The notes under the pieces: model-generated
What the model was told of the DNA's origin: nothing
What the model saw: only the letters and a program-made list of their open reading frames with translations
Databases searched by the model: none
Part shown: one piece after another, positions 1 through 12,179 of the stretch
How the letters are laid out: each line of letters opens with the position of its first letter
Numbering within the stretch: the stretch's first letter is position 1
Assembly (NCBI GenBank): GCA_030998225.1
Contig: JAPYXD010000522.1
Location: forward strand, 4,650,001 to 4,714,000
DNA: 64,000 nucleotides
Direction of reading: 5' to 3'
DNA from: Diplolepis rosae
Lineage: Eukaryota > Arthropoda > Insecta > Hymenoptera > Diplolepididae
Made by a program: the position numbers and the translations under genes

Positions 1-630
1 ATAATTTTGCTTTCAAGAATAGCGATATTATTATTGAAGGGCTAATTTGAAAGAGAAAAGATTATTTTTCATGAAAAAAATTTGAAACACAAAAAAATAA
101 TGTTATTAATAAATTTTATTTTTGCCCAAACTTATTTTCTTATCGCTTCGAGCCAAATTTTTAAAAATGATGCAATTCTAATTAATCACGGTTCATTTTT
201 TCACGAAAAAGATTCTCTACAACATGACTGTTTCCTACTTTTTTAAATTGAATTAATTATTATCAAATACAGCAATTTGTTTATAAAAATTTTATTTTGA
301 AAAATTGTTTTTTTATAATTCCAGCCATTAAAAAATTCATTCTTAAAAATTGGAGACGGTCAAGTTGTAGAGAATCTTTTTCCTGAAAAAATGAACCGTG
401 ATTTATTAGAATCGCATCATTTTTAAAAATTTGGCTCGAAGCGATAAGAACATAAGTTTGGGTAAAAATAAAGTTTATTAATAAAATTATTTTTTGTATT
501 TCAAATTATTTTCATGAAAAATAATCTTTTCTCTTTCAAATTAGCCCTTCGAAAATAATATTGCTATTCTTGAATGCAAAATTATGTATTTTTGCCTGAG
601 GTCTAATTTTCGTGAACGAACTACCTTAAG
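1..630. repeat. Foldback MITE, family 1, copy 1 (left end cut by window)
   Basis: Positions 4-222 are the inverted complement of about 364-582, with a loop of about 140 bases between them. The right arm continues through the motif CCTGAGGTCTAATTTTCGTG (about 594-613), whose left partner lies outside the window. Related copies occur at 12968-13506 and 45473-45616. There is no coding potential, so it is a non-autonomous element. The parent family is not recognised. Confidence 0.8.
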
Positions 631-900
631 GCCATTGGTCAACCAGTACAGTTTAGTAAACCAATAAAATCAATTTCCTCGTAGATGTTTCGACAACAAT
701 GATTTTTCTGCTAAATTTTAGGACGCAGTAAAGGACATATTAACGGAAGGCTGCAGAATAATTAGTTTTCAACAATTACAAATATTTTAGTATACAACAT
801 GCTCGTAATGTTTGAATACCTTCTTTCTGTTGTAAATTATGTTCCGAGTAAGTGAAATAACCTCTTTAAGTAAGTGAAATCCATAAGTTTTAATGAAGAT

Positions 901-2010
901 ATGAAGCCGAGTAAAATATCCAAAGATAAGCAGAGGTGTTCGGTATTGGAATGCCCATCCAGTCGTCGTGAGAAGTCGCATCGCTTCCCAATAGACAAAA
1001 ATGTTGGCATGAAATGGATTGAAGCCACAGGCAATCTAAATTTTCAGGAGCTCACCTATCGGCAAATTCACGACAAGAAGTATTGTATTTGTTGGAAAAA
1101 TTCCCAAAAGCACGATTACTTGTACGGTGTCCGTAGTAAATTAAGAGAAGGAGTAATCCCAATACTCTTGTTGCCTGGACACAAGAAAAGTGCTTCATGC
1201 AAGAAAACAAACTATCCAAAAATCGATTTGGAAGTAAAAGAGAATTCACCCACTGCAATAAATGTCACTCCAACGGCAAAACAATTTACTCCAATGAATT
1301 ATACTAATTGGATTGCAGCACAGCCTGGAAACATTACTTCCTGTCGAAGAAGTTCTGTGCTTGCTTCTGGGCAGTTGGAGGAAGATAACATCAGCGAAGT
1401 TGGTATTTTGACGCCAAAATCCTCAAGAAAAAATAGTGATCAAATGTTCACTTCTATGCCGAAAGCTCATAATGAGAAATTTTCGAGGAATCTCTTCTCT
1501 GAATTTGATCCAGCTAATATGCAGGAAATTTTAGATCAGGAGGGTTCGATCAATTCCAATTCTACTTCTTCTTTAGGACATGATGGAATGTTTCGAAAAA
1601 TCAAATCAGAAAGGTATAGTCCGAATATTGCAACTGCTGAGAAGTCATTAAAGTCTGAAAATGTTGAATGTTCAGATTTCTCACAAAAGAAGAAATCCCC
1701 TCTCTTATCAAGACCGTCGAAACGTATAATGCGGAGTGCTACAGACTTAGATGAAAACACGAGCATGTACTGCAAGCAAGGAAAGAGTTACGAAAGTACA
1801 GAAAAAGGAAAAAACGGTATTGTTTTGAGCATTCTTTTAAACATTTTGACTTCGAAACAAAGTACACTAAAAAGCGTTAAACCCTGTACCTTTTGCATTG
1901 CTACATTGCGTACATCGATTTACAGTCTGCTTTGTGGTACTATTTTATCGATTAGTTTATTTATATTACAAAATAATATAATCAAACAGTCATCGGCAAC
2001 GTCTATGTAG
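901..2010 (+). CDS. THAP-like zinc-finger protein with hydrophobic C-terminus
   Basis: Open frame of 369 residues from the ATG at 901. An upstream in-frame start at 874 is GTG, so I reject it. Residues 13-93 read like a THAP DNA-binding domain: C13-x4-C18, HRFP at 27-30, W39, C62, and a late VIPILLLPG resembling the AVP box. The expected final zinc ligand, a His three residues after the third Cys, is Trp65, so zinc binding may be altered; a C64 or later His could substitute. The middle (about 100-310) is Ser/Asn-rich and low in predicted structure. The last about 35 residues are hydrophobic and could be a membrane anchor, which is unusual for THAP proteins. P-element transposases also carry an N-terminal THAP domain, and P-like exons lie downstream at 7854, so this may be a detached or domesticated piece. 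Intact frame; function unknown. Confidence 0.6.
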   Translation: MKPSKISKDKQRCSVLECPSSRREKSHRFPIDKNVGMKWIEATGNLNFQELTYRQIHDKKYCICWKNSQKHDYLYGVRSKLREGVIPILLLPGHKKSASCKKTNYPKIDLEVKENSPTAINVTPTAKQFTPMNYTNWIAAQPGNITSCRRSSVLASGQLEEDNISEVGILTPKSSRKNSDQMFTSMPKAHNEKFSRNLFSEFDPANMQEILDQEGSINSNSTSSLGHDGMFRKIKSERYSPNIATAEKSLKSENVECSDFSQKKKSPLLSRPSKRIMRSATDLDENTSMYCKQGKSYESTEKGKNGIVLSILLNILTSKQSTLKSVKPCTFCIATLRTSIYSLLCGTILSISLFILQNNIIKQSSATSM

Positions 2011-2749
2011 CAATGATAATATTATTGAGCGTCGGCGAATTTATAATTATATTTTTTGTTTTAAAGTAATAATTTATATCTATAGTGATTATATTTCACA
2101 TTTTATTTTTACGGCGATTATGTGTCGCTTTTCTCAGTTTTGAGATATACGTATATTTCTTGTTATCTCAATAATAATTATACCTCACCTATTATTTCAG
2201 GGTGATATAAAACATTTTGGCATTTAATACGACCGTCGCTTGCTCCTTTTAATTTTAGGAACTCCATCGACGGCCAACATAGCCAGACGGTATTGTTGGT
2301 GGCCAGCTAGTGCTTTCCCCTTGCGCGCCTTCTTTCTTCTCCTTGTCTCCTTTGTTCGCTCGAGCGCACTCTCCTTTAACTATCTCCTTCTTTCGCTTTT
2401 CCTCTTTTCTTTTCTAATTGAAAGCGCTTTAGGATAATCATTCTTCGAATTCCTCCGTTTTTAAATAAGTTGCAAATTATTTAAAGACGTGGAAATTGAA
2501 GATTGAGATCCAACAATACCTTAGAGTTGTATTTTTATTTTTAGGTAAATTAATTATACAAAATTAAATTTAATTATTTTTATTTTTAAAACTAAAATTC
2601 ATCTGCTTTCGCCTTGGGATTCCTTTGACAAATTCATTAACATATTTCATAGTTCACTTTTATATAATTTACTTAATTAACTTAATATATATATTTTGCT
2701 TTATTGATTTTATTTAAATGGAATTCATAGAATTTCCTCAAGCTGGATT
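2011..2749. other. AT-rich intergenic DNA
   Basis: I see no gene. It includes a pyrimidine-rich stretch near 2280-2420, whose open frame is low complexity. No clear terminal repeats. Confidence 0.5.
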
Positions 2750-3900
2750 TAACCAGTAAAGACTCCCCGCCTCGGGTTTCGAGCAACGAGCATTGGTCGT
2801 TGCTATGACGACGTTGACACGCCCGGCCAATCGGATGCCTCAACTCGAAACTCGAGGAGGAGGAAATCGAGCCGATATAGAAAATCGTCAACGGAGAGTC
2901 AGTCCATCCCTGATCAAGAGCATGTAAAGAGAAATCTACCACTTGTGTTGAGGATTAAAATTTGAGTTGTTTCTTAAACCCAGTTTTTTTTTTTTTTTGA
3001 GTTCCTTCCTCCTACCAGCACGAGCGACGAGACCAGCGTTCCTGCGGATCCCGGACATCTTCAGCCTCTCATCAAGATCCTTCCTGATTCCTGAGCCAGA
3101 TCCAGTGGCCGCCTCCAGGATTGTGCTGCTTCCGAGTAGTAGTGGTGTGTCGTGTCGCGTCGCGTAGTGCAATGCGTAATTCGGTCGAACTCGTGATCCG
3201 TACTCAATGGGTGTCAAGAGGACAGCGGGTAAGTCGACGGGTGTCGGACCTTTTAGGGCCATAACCGTCGATTTGCGTTGCCCTCACGGTCGATTGGGCG
3301 TGGGCCCTGCTGGGCCACGACCATCGATCTAGCGCTCCTTCGCCGCGCTCCTTTCCCCAACGCGCTTCGAATTCCTGGCTAGTCGACGAGCGTCGGACTC
3401 TGCGAGGCCACGACCGTCGATTCAGCACTTGGATCGCAGGTTCCACGCCAGCTTTGGCCGTCCGGTCCGTCGTTGCCACCCCGGAGGCACAGAAGCGGGT
3501 AAAACGCCGCGGCAAACCGCAGAAGCGCCTAAGTAAGAAGCGTAGGGAGAAGAAACGGCACCCCCGCGTGACGTGATCCGTCGTCCCTCGCCCCCATCCG
3601 CGCCAGGCAGTGCTGGTTATTTCAAACTTCCGCCTTTAGCTCCCCCTAAGGTCCCTTCTTGGACCTCGTCTATTCCGGCCCTGAACGAGCCACCGGTAGA
3701 GGAACTGCCTACCGCCATCGAACTTTTTCGCTGACAACTGCTAAGCCCCTCTGACGGGGATACAATTTTTATTCCGGTCGGCGAATCGCCAGAAAAATTC
3801 TCGCCACCCCCACGGAAGGCCCTACAAAAGGTCAAACGGACACTCTTCCCTCTCAATCCTGGCCCTTCCTCGGCCGCGTAATCTAGTTCGGAAGCCTATT
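2750..3900. repeat. GC-rich tract with degenerate internal repeats, possible retroelement leader or gag remnant
   Basis: Composition jumps to GC-rich here. A unit containing GTCGGAC...GGCCA...ACCGTCGATT recurs at about 3236-3275, 3295-3330 and 3383-3422. Plus-strand frames include a very basic stretch (3480-3570) and a proline-rich stretch (3546-3740), then after one TGA another proline- and lysine-rich stretch to 3882. Basic plus proline-rich frames resemble retroelement gag leaders, but I see no zinc knuckle or polymerase, so the identity is unproven. Confidence 0.35.
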
Positions 3901-4220
3901 TAACGCCGTAACCCCAGAGCGAACAAATCTAACAAATCCCAGGGTTAACAAGGGAAGGATGTCAAAGATAAATTTTTATTTTGCCGAGTTGAAAAAATTT
4001 GTTCACCTGAAGTTTTAGCTATTCTTAAAGTGTCTTAATTTTTATAATAACAAGTTGAAGTGTCTTTTCCCATGATAGCATGGAAGTTAATAAAATTTTG
4101 CATCCAATGAGCCCACGTTAAAGGCAAAATGATAATTTTATAAGAATATATTGCAAAAAACGTCAAATTTCGATCTTTTTGAAAAATATTAATAACACTA
4201 AAATTAATTAAGATTTTTAA

Positions 4221-7014
4221 GCGACAATCAATCGACAAGACGGTTCCATTGTTCTCAAAGCGATCAAACAAGGTCAGCTCTATATTGTAAACGAGACAAA
4301 AGAAAATGCTTTCAATGTCTGTGAACAAAAGAATCTCGATGTAATTAAATGGCACCAGCGATACGGTCATATTAATTTAAATGATTTAAAGAAAATGGTG
4401 AATGAGAAAATGGTTTCAGGAATTAATTTTGAGCCGAAAGTTTGTAATTTAGAATGTGAGGTGTGTGCGAAATGTAAAATTCATGTCTTACCGTTCTCAA
4501 AATCTGAAAATCGTGAAAAAGAAGTTTTGGCGTTGATACATTCAGATATTTGTGGTCCGATGAATGTTGAATCTCTGGGGGGGGGGGGGGAGGGCGAAAT
4601 ATTTCGTTACGTTTATTGATGATGCGTCAAGATACACTGAAATAGTTATGCTTCGAAATCGGTCAGAAGTAATTCAAGCGTTCAAAAATTATAAGCGAAA
4701 GGTCGAAAAACAAACCGGAAAAAGCATCAAGAAAATCCGTACAGGCAATGGAAAGGAATATTTATCAAAGGAATTCAACGCCTATCTCGAAGAAGAAGGG
4801 ATTACTCGCCAGCTGACTGTGGAATACACTCCCCAACAAAACGGAGTAGCTGAACGTGCAAACCGTACAATTGTCGAAATGGCCAGATGCATGCTTTTTG
4901 AAGCAAATTTCCCAAATTCACTGTGGGCAGAAATGGTGAATACAGCAGTATACCTGAGAAACAGAAGCGCAACTAAAAGCCTTGAAGGGAAAACTCCGTT
5001 TGAAGCATGGACCCAACAAAAACCTTGTGTTAAGTTTCTTAGAACAATAGGTAGCAAAACTATTGCGTTAAACAAACGTCAAAGCCATGGAAAATTTCAG
5101 CCCAAGAGCGAAGAATATATGCTAGTGGGATACTCTAATGAATCAAAGGCATATAGACTTTGGAAACAAGGAACGAAAACTATTATTAAATCTCGGGATG
5201 TGAAATTCTTTGAGAATATTAAATCGTCATTCAATGCACACAAAGAAGTGTCCTTGATCTTTGGTGAACATTTTCAAGAAGAAGACGACAGCGAGTCCGC
5301 CGCAAAAGGGGTCAATCCTGAGAATTCTGAAAGTGAGGAAGAAACAGAAGAGAAAGCTGTAACAAAACGAGGTCGAGGACGCCCAAGCTTTGTAAGAACC
5401 GGAAAACCCGGCAGACCACGGAAAAATTATCAAGGATACGATGGACAAGCTCAAGACTCCTCCAGTGTTCCTGAAATCCTAGAAAGAAGCGATAAAAAAG
5501 ATTGACTAACCGCCATGCAGAAAGAATTCCATACCCTACGAGAAAACGGAACCTGGACCCTCGTTCCAAGACCAAAAGAAAAGAAAGTGCTGAGTAATCG
5601 TTGGGTATTTAAAATAAAGACAGATCAGAACGGAAAAATTGAGAAACATAAAGCCAGATTAGTTGCTCGAGGACATGTACAGAGATTAGGCATCGATTTT
5701 GAAGAAGCTTTTGCGCCAGTAGCGAGATACGAGACCATTCGGACATTATTAGCGGCAGCAGTGAATGATGAAATGCATATACATCAGATGGATGTGATTT
5801 CGGCATATGTACAAGGAGAATTGCATGATGAAATATATATGGAACAACCAGAGATGTTTGTCGACCTGCGAAATAAGGATAAAGTATGCAAGTTACTTCG
5901 TCAATGGTATGGATTGAAACAATCAGGTCGCGAATGGTACAGGAAATTACATGATTTTATCTTGACGATTGGTGGCAAGAGGAGTCCAGCAGACCCATGC
6001 GTCTATGTGATTGGAGAAGGTGAAGATCGAGTCATACTCGTCATTTATGTTGATGATTTAATCTTTGCATCGAAAAACATCAAACAAATCCAATCAGTCA
6101 AGTCATTGATAAGCTCAACTTTCAAGATGACAGACCTCGGACCGATAAGTAGCATACTCGGTATAAATGTGGAACGAGAAAGACCAACAGGGAAGATTCG
6201 ACTGAGCCAGAAGAAATACATTAACGACCTCCTTAAAGAATTTAACATGATAAAAGCGAAAACCGTTTCAACTCCAATCGAACCAAATATTAAAATCTCC
6301 AAAAATATGTGCCCTGTAACGATAGACGAAAGAAAAGAAATGGAAAATTGTCCTTATCGAGAATTAATCGGCAGTTTGATTTATTTGGCAAATGCGACAC
6401 GACCAGATATTGCTTTTGCGGCAAGCACACTAAGCAGATTTTGTTCAAATCCAGGTAGAGAACATTGGCTTTTCGCGAAACGAATCTTGAGGTATTTAAA
6501 GATGACATCAGATTATGGAATAACTTATGTAAAAAGCGATCAAAAATTGAAGGCATTTTCGGATTCGGATTGGGCGGAGGATATTGATGATCGCAGATCT
6601 TGTTTAGGAAATGTTTTGACATTGGCATCAGCCCCAATCAGTTGGAAATCCAAAAAGCAAAAATCCGTGACTCTGTCGACAATGGAGGCCGAGTATGCGG
6701 CACTTTCTGAGGTTTTTCGTGAAATAGTTTATATAAAAAGACTTTTGATGCACATGGGTTTTGAGAAATACACAGAGTCACCAATTGATGTTTTCTGCGA
6801 TAACCAGAGCGCCATTGAATTGTCAAAAAATGCAGTATATCATAAACGGAGTAAACATATAGATATAAGTTTTCATTATATGCGAGAGTTAGTCGAACGA
6901 AAAGAAATTGTTATCAGTTATTTGCGAACTGACTTTATGCCGGCTGACATTTTGACAAAGCCTTTAACGAAATATAAACACGAAAAATGCGTCGAAATGC
7001 TTGGTTTGAAGTGA
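4221..7014 (+). pseudogene. pol: Ty1/copia polyprotein remnant (integrase, reverse transcriptase, RNase H)
   Basis: Order is copia-type. GAG-pre-integrase His/Cys motif: WHQRYGH (about 4341-4365), then Cys pairs at about 4447-4475. Integrase core: HSDICGP near 4540, then RTGNGKEY at 4738, then QQNGVAERANRT near 4836. Reverse transcriptase has RWVFKIK, then YVDD (about 6047), and RNase H has FSDSDWA, STMEAEYAALSE and CDNQSAIE. Lesions: the 5' gag part is missing before 4221, and 4100-4220 looks like decayed, frameshifted copia. A 14-G run (4577-4590) shifts frame. The second integrase aspartate is Gly (GGC at 4744). TGA at 5503-5505 interrupts the frame where copia elements usually have Trp before LTAMQKEF. 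From 5506 to 7014 the frame is open. Domains are certain; the copy is non-functional. Confidence 0.93.
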
Positions 7015-7044
7015 TATTTTCTGGGTACTTGTCGATAGGAGGAG

Positions 7045-7272
7045 TGTTGGATTTAGAGAATGCCAAGTATCGAGCAAGTACCGGGAATTCAAACTAGGCA
7101 CGTTTACGTGCGCTCGCTCGACAAACCTGCGCAATAAGACGTGTGCGCCTTTTTTGAGTAGTACACTTATGACAGTCACACAGACCGAGTGCTTTTCTCT
7201 TGTAACCACTTTCTTTAATAAACGTTTATTAACTTTGTACCTGCCTGCCCATTTATTGAACACTACCGAACA
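7045..7272 (+). repeat. 3' LTR of the copia element
   Basis: A purine-rich tract (AGGAGGAG, 7038-7044 region) directly precedes TGTTGG at 7045. The LTR ends in CCGAACA at 7272, giving TG...CA termini and 228 bp. An AATAAA lies near 7213. No matching 5' LTR was found upstream, so the element is 5'-truncated. Confidence 0.75.
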
Positions 7273-7853
7273 ATAAATCTGACAAATCAAATCTTTTTTC
7301 TCAATGCAAGACGCAGTTTTTTTACCCACTTTTGGACGCTGCAAAATACTTAATACTGGACCTAATATTTTTCACCCAAATGGTGCAAATTTTACACCGA
7401 TTTTTTTGTCATTTTATACAGTGCAAGGTGTGATATGCACATTTTAAAATTAATTTTACATTATACGAAGAAAATAATCTGTTTTTATAGAATAATTTTA
7501 ATCTAAGGAACCTGCGAGTCTCCTGTAAATGCTGATTCTTCACATTTTTTTTGTATTTATCATTATTTTTATTATTATTATACACTTCTGTTTACATTTA
7601 CTATTCGTTTCAAAATCTATGAGAAAAGCAATTTCAGAGTTATTTGTAGCATAATCTAATTTTTTTCACACAAATTACAAGTTTCCGAAGTAGACAATTT
7701 TTTACAAGCTGATTGTCGTGAAACGCGATCTTCAAGGAATTTAATGTTAACATAACTATGATACATCTAAAGGGAATGTAAAATCTTTCAAATGAAATAA
7801 TAATGGACTTTCTAGAAAATTTGAGGGCCAATTATAATTAAGTTGATTCTTAG
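7273..7853. other. AT-rich DNA between copia LTR and P-like exons
   Basis: I see no gene or clear repeat. It may include an intron or flank of the P-like gene. Confidence 0.4.
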
Positions 7854-10432
7854 GTATGAAAATCGTATGCAGGATTTCTCTGAAAATACCAGGGCCTCCG
7901 AGTTTGATGCGCACTTGGATAAATTGACGACGATTCAAAGAAGCTTCGTGGAAATGATTCTTCGGAATTCAATTAAGCAGAAGAACAATAGAAGATACAC
8001 TCCAGATGAAAAGCTACTGTGTCTCTCGATTCATAAGAGATCTGCTTCAACATATCGATATTCATGTACCTTTTTACCAATTCCAACTCCTGGAAGAGCT
8101 CGTTTGCTGTTGACTAAAATTAAGTTAGACTGTGGAGTGACTAAAACAATGAAAGATTGTCTCAGAGAAGCAGCAACTCGCATGACTGATGGTAAGGAAA
8201 AAGTATGCAGGCCGAAACCGATAAATTAAGAGAGCAAAGAGGAATTGAGAAATGTAAGTCCATTTCAGTGCAATATCAATTTTTTTACAATTTAAGTCCA
8301 ACACGTTGAAACAAATTCGCTTTAAATGTTATTATTAATTTATTACCTCGAATATCTTATTCCTTTACAGATTGGACAATTCTTGTGGATGACGTGGAAA
8401 TTATTCCCTTATATGATCCACCACATATACTCAAATGTGTCAGGAACAACTTTCTCACAAAAGATATCGAAATAGATTTCAACGAACGAAATCTTCGAGA
8501 AGAAGATAGGAAATTTGCTTCTTGGTCTCATATAGTGACAGCGTATGAAATCGACGTGTATTCGTCTTTTTTGGAGAGGAATATTCCAGACATAACAGAG
8601 CAGCACCTTTACATGAACAAGGTTAAGAAAATGAGGGTAAAACTCATGATGCAAGTTTTTAGTAAAAAACTGTCTCGTTTTGTGGATCTCCTTGCAAGAT
8701 CTGGAGGTAAGACTTTACATTTTTAGATTCATTTATTATCATACTTTCATAAGGCTGTTGTTTTTTAATTATAGACAATCGTCTAAAATTTGTTACATGT
8801 ATTTATATTTACTACTCTTTTTGCAGGAACTTTTAAAACCAGCATTGGTGACCGGAAAGTGCCAGCAGAAGGTATACACACGGCCTACATCCTTAATCTC
8901 ATGAACGCCATCGCAGATGGAGTGAATGTAGTTAACCACAGCGATACAACTTCAAAACGAATTGTACGGTATGAAAATTCATATCACGACGAATTTTTTA
9001 AGAATGCTTATAGGCAATTGAAAAGCATGCGGTTTGTAGATCATCGGAGTCATAAACCAATAAAAACTGACATACCGTGCTTAGAAAATTTAATTGACAC
9101 ATTACAGGGCTTCAGATTACTTTGGAAAAAATTAAAATTATACTCCTTCAAGAGTTTCGCCACCAGAAATTTAAATCAAGATCCGCTTGAAAACTTTTTT
9201 AGTAACATCAAAAGTCATGACTTTCGATCTAACAAGCCGACATGCTTTCAGTTTGAAAGCATTTAGAAATCCTTGTTGATAACGAATTTGACTTCGAAAA
9301 ATTCGCCAGGCTTTACCAGGGGTTTTAGTTGAAATTTGCCGGTTTTACTCATAGATGTCGCGAGAGATATGTATACATTTCTATGATTTGGTATATATGT
9401 CATATTTTTCTATGGACAATAACCTTCAAAAATACACAATTACATTCTGCCAAAATAATAGCATCATAGTTGTTCACCTCAGTGAATATGTCGAGTTTCG
9501 TTCCAAGTAAATCGCATTTGCGGCATTCGCTGCTTTTCTTATTTCATCAAAAGAAAAAAGCAGTTGAAGTTCATCGATTGCTGGTAAAAACTTATGGTGA
9601 ACATGCTCCAGTGATTAGAGCATGTGAGACATGGTTTCGTCAATTTAAAAGTGGAGATTTCGATTTAACAGACAATGAACATCCTGGTGACCCAAGGAGC
9701 AATTTGCCAACGTTTAAAAGCAATGGGAAAAATCCAAAAGTATGGAAAATGGGTACCACACCAACTGAACGATAGACAAATGGAAAATCAAAAAACCATT
9801 TGTGAAATGCGGCTTCAACGGGTCGAAAGGAAATCTTTTCTGCATCGAATTGTTACGGGGGACGAAAAATGGATTTATTTCGAGAACCCGAACCGGAAAA
9901 AATCATGGCTTTCACCTGGTGAGGTCGGCCCATCGACTCCAAGGCCAAATCGCTTTGGCCGTAAGACAATGCTCTGTGTTTGGTGCGACTAGTGTGGTGT
10001 GGTGTACTTCGAGTTATTAAAACCTGGTGAGACGGTGATTACGGATCGCTACCGACAACAAATTATCAATTTGAATCATGCGTTGATCGAAATACGGACG
10101 GAATGGGCCTGAAGACATGATTTGCCTGAACGATGGGCAAAATCTGTAGAATCCAATGGTCAATACTTTGAGAAAATTTTTTTTTAGATTCCCTTGAGAA
10201 TTAAGTGTTTTCTTTATTGAAAAAACCGGCAAACTTCAACTAACACCCCTGGTAATTGTGAAGAAGATGATGGGGAATTCATTCTGCGCGATAGCAAGAC
10301 GTTATTGAAGGGTACCGAATTCTCGCATGATGAAATAAACGATGAGGAAAAACACGATGAAAAAGATTTTATCAAAGTAAATAACATTGATTCTGAAATA
10401 CCGGAGAAAATGTCACGTTTATAGTCACTCTG
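7854..10432 (+). pseudogene. P-element-like (THAP9-type) transposase, split by mariner insertion
   Basis: Exon 7854-8191 (acceptor TTCTTAG, donor G|GTAAGG) holds the N-terminal P-transposase part with RRYTPDEKLLCLSI. Exon 8371-8706 (acceptor TTTACAG, donor GGAG|GTAAGA) holds YDPPHILKCVRNNFL. The third exon starts at 8827 (acceptor TTTGCAG) and contains LNQDPLENFFSNIKS, the C-terminal P signature. Phases match at both junctions. TAG at 9264-9266 breaks the frame, but the same frame reads on to 9315 and resumes at 10255 after the mariner, ending at 10432. About 200 residues that P transposases normally have between exons one and two, including early catalytic residues, are absent. The result is a dead, internally deleted copy. 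Possible frameshifted C-terminal residues continue to about 10560. Confidence 0.82.
9316..10252 (+). mobile_element. Mariner (DD34D type), internally deleted copy 1
   Basis: Terminal inverted repeats CCAGGGG...TAGTTGAAATTTGCCGG and its complement at the 3' end, flanked by TA at 9314-9315 and 10253-10254. ATG at 9488 begins a mariner transposase (WFRQFKSGDFDLTDNEHPG). A deletion after the N-terminal helix-turn-helix removes part of the linker. VTGDEKWIYFENP (first catalytic Asp) survives, but the 3' part holding the second and third Asp is deleted. The frame is also shifted. 937 bp against about 1.3 kb for a full mariner. It sits in the P-element coding sequence. Confidence 0.92.
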
Positions 10433-10855
10433 GTGAAATAATTAAACTTTTGCAAAGGAGCTTACCTTCAATGAAGTCTTGCTCTCAATACTTGGACGCC
10501 TTCCAAAAAAAATCATCGGCCAGAGACAAAGGAACCGCTTTCCATGACATGCATTTGCGTTAAGAAATATGCCGAATCTGTTCTGACCTTTCTAAATAGG
10601 ATTCTAGGAGGACGCATCTTGCCGAAGAATACCAATAGATTATCTTTGCCGGTCAAAAGAGCGTATGAATGTTATTTAAAAACTATCCGTAAAAATAAGA
10701 GGTCCGGTGAATCAAAACAATGCTCGAAAGAAAACAAAACTAAAAAACTTTAACTACATAAAAACTACTACTACAAAAACTCTCTAGAAACATACATTTT
10801 CCTGCGATTTTAAGACTTGGAATTGTAAGACTTGCAATTATATTAATGATTGGTA
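10433..10855. other. Decayed downstream part of the P-like element
   Basis: Frames with Cys-rich and Lys-rich segments (10433-10753) may be the frameshifted C-terminus of the P-like transposase. No recognisable terminal repeat. Confidence 0.35.
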
Positions 10856-11392
10856 CGTTGTTGGAAAAAATTGGCTTTGGGGTCCAAAAAAAAGATTAAG
10901 TCGATTTAATCAAACGTTTCGGCTCGGATTGGAGCCCCCATCAGTGATATTTATTAAAATATTTCATTTCGTCGGAAAAATATTAAGTAAAATTGGAAAA
11001 ATCCGAGGATGCTAGTTTTCAGCTCTTTTTATTGAATGGTTTTCCAGAATGGCACATACTGTAACCAAACTCACTCTGGGATGTTAGATTATTCTAACAA
11101 AATATTACCAAAAAAAATTTTTTTTAAATAATGAAATAAAACTCTAAGATGTTAGAGTAATCTAACATCACAGAGTGAGTTTGGTGACAGCATGTGCCGT
11201 TCTGGAAAACCATTCAATAAAAAGAGCTAAAAACTAGCATCCTCGGATTTTTCCAATTTTACTTAATATTTTTCCGACGAAATGAAATATTTTAATAAAT
11301 ATCACTGATGAGGGCTCCAATCCGAGCCGAAACGTAGTATTAAATCGACTTAATATTTTTTTGGACCCCAAAGCCAATTTTTTCCAACAACG
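10856..11392. repeat. Foldback MITE with TA target duplication
   Basis: Near-perfect inverted repeat: CGTTGTTGGAAAAAATTGGC at the left end is complementary to the right end, with arms of about 245 bp. TA flanks both ends (10854-10855, 11393-11394). Non-coding. TA duplication is compatible with Tc1/mariner-type mobilisation. Confidence 0.88.
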
Positions 11393-12179
11393 TAACAATT
11401 ATTAAAATTAAGGGTCAATAAAAATTATTACTTTTAATTGTTGCAATTATATTATTAGTCGCGTCATTTTTGAGAAAAATTTTTATAAGAGACAATTATC
11501 ACTCGAGCATTTTTCGTTTAAAATCACATGGACTATAACAATACTACTACTAACTTTTTTCTTTCATAATTAAAGACAGGACTGATGAAATGATTTTACT
11601 TCTTAAAATAATAGAATAATCATTGAAGCATTGATTCCTAATATTAATTTATGCAATTTAATGATTTTATAAATATTAAATTAATATAATATTTTACAGT
11701 GTCAAAGAAATGTTATCTTCGAAACGCCGACTGTCAGTATTAGTATACTTTGTTGAATAATTTACTTCTAGTACATAAAATATGTTAAGTACCATCTTCT
11801 TGATGGCTACAAATCTTCAGAATATTTAATTAGTGCAATGCCGTCTTTCGAAAAGGTTCAATAAAAAAAAGTTTGAACATATTTCTTTCTTTTTCTTCCT
11901 TCTCAAAGTAAATTACTCTAGAGAAGGAAGTCAGTAGAAAAATAAATAGAAAAATGCGAATACTAAAAACACATTGGCTTATGGAAATACATCCAATTTT
12001 AGTATTTCTTTACTTCTATTTATTTTTCTGCTGGGTTGCTTCAATTTTTTATTTTTTTATTGCGTTATCTGAGCTATATCTCATTATTTCCTAAAGTATC
12101 TGAACAGTCATCTATTATCTTTTATTAGGGGTTTAAGCTTATGCTAGATGGCTCTGACTAAATCTATGTTGGGCCACCA
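11393..12179. other. AT-rich DNA with a short hairpin
   Basis: No gene seen. Positions about 11931-12032 form a hairpin: CAGTAGAAAAATAAATAGAA pairs with the complement near 12013-12032, loop about 28 bases. The rest is unremarkable. Confidence 0.5.

Noticed and set aside
874..900. In-frame upstream start of the THAP-like protein
   Set aside because: The codon is GTG. In a eukaryotic gene the ATG at 901 is the better start, just before the domain.
2967..3515. Short frames in the GC-rich tract
   Set aside because: High GC lowers stop frequency on all frames; none shows a domain or supported start.
3922..7288. Similar ACAAATCTAACAAATC and ATAAATCTGACAAATC beside the copia remnant, possible target duplication
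   Set aside because: Too long and imperfect for a 5-bp copia duplication, and no 5' LTR adjoins the left copy. Probably chance.
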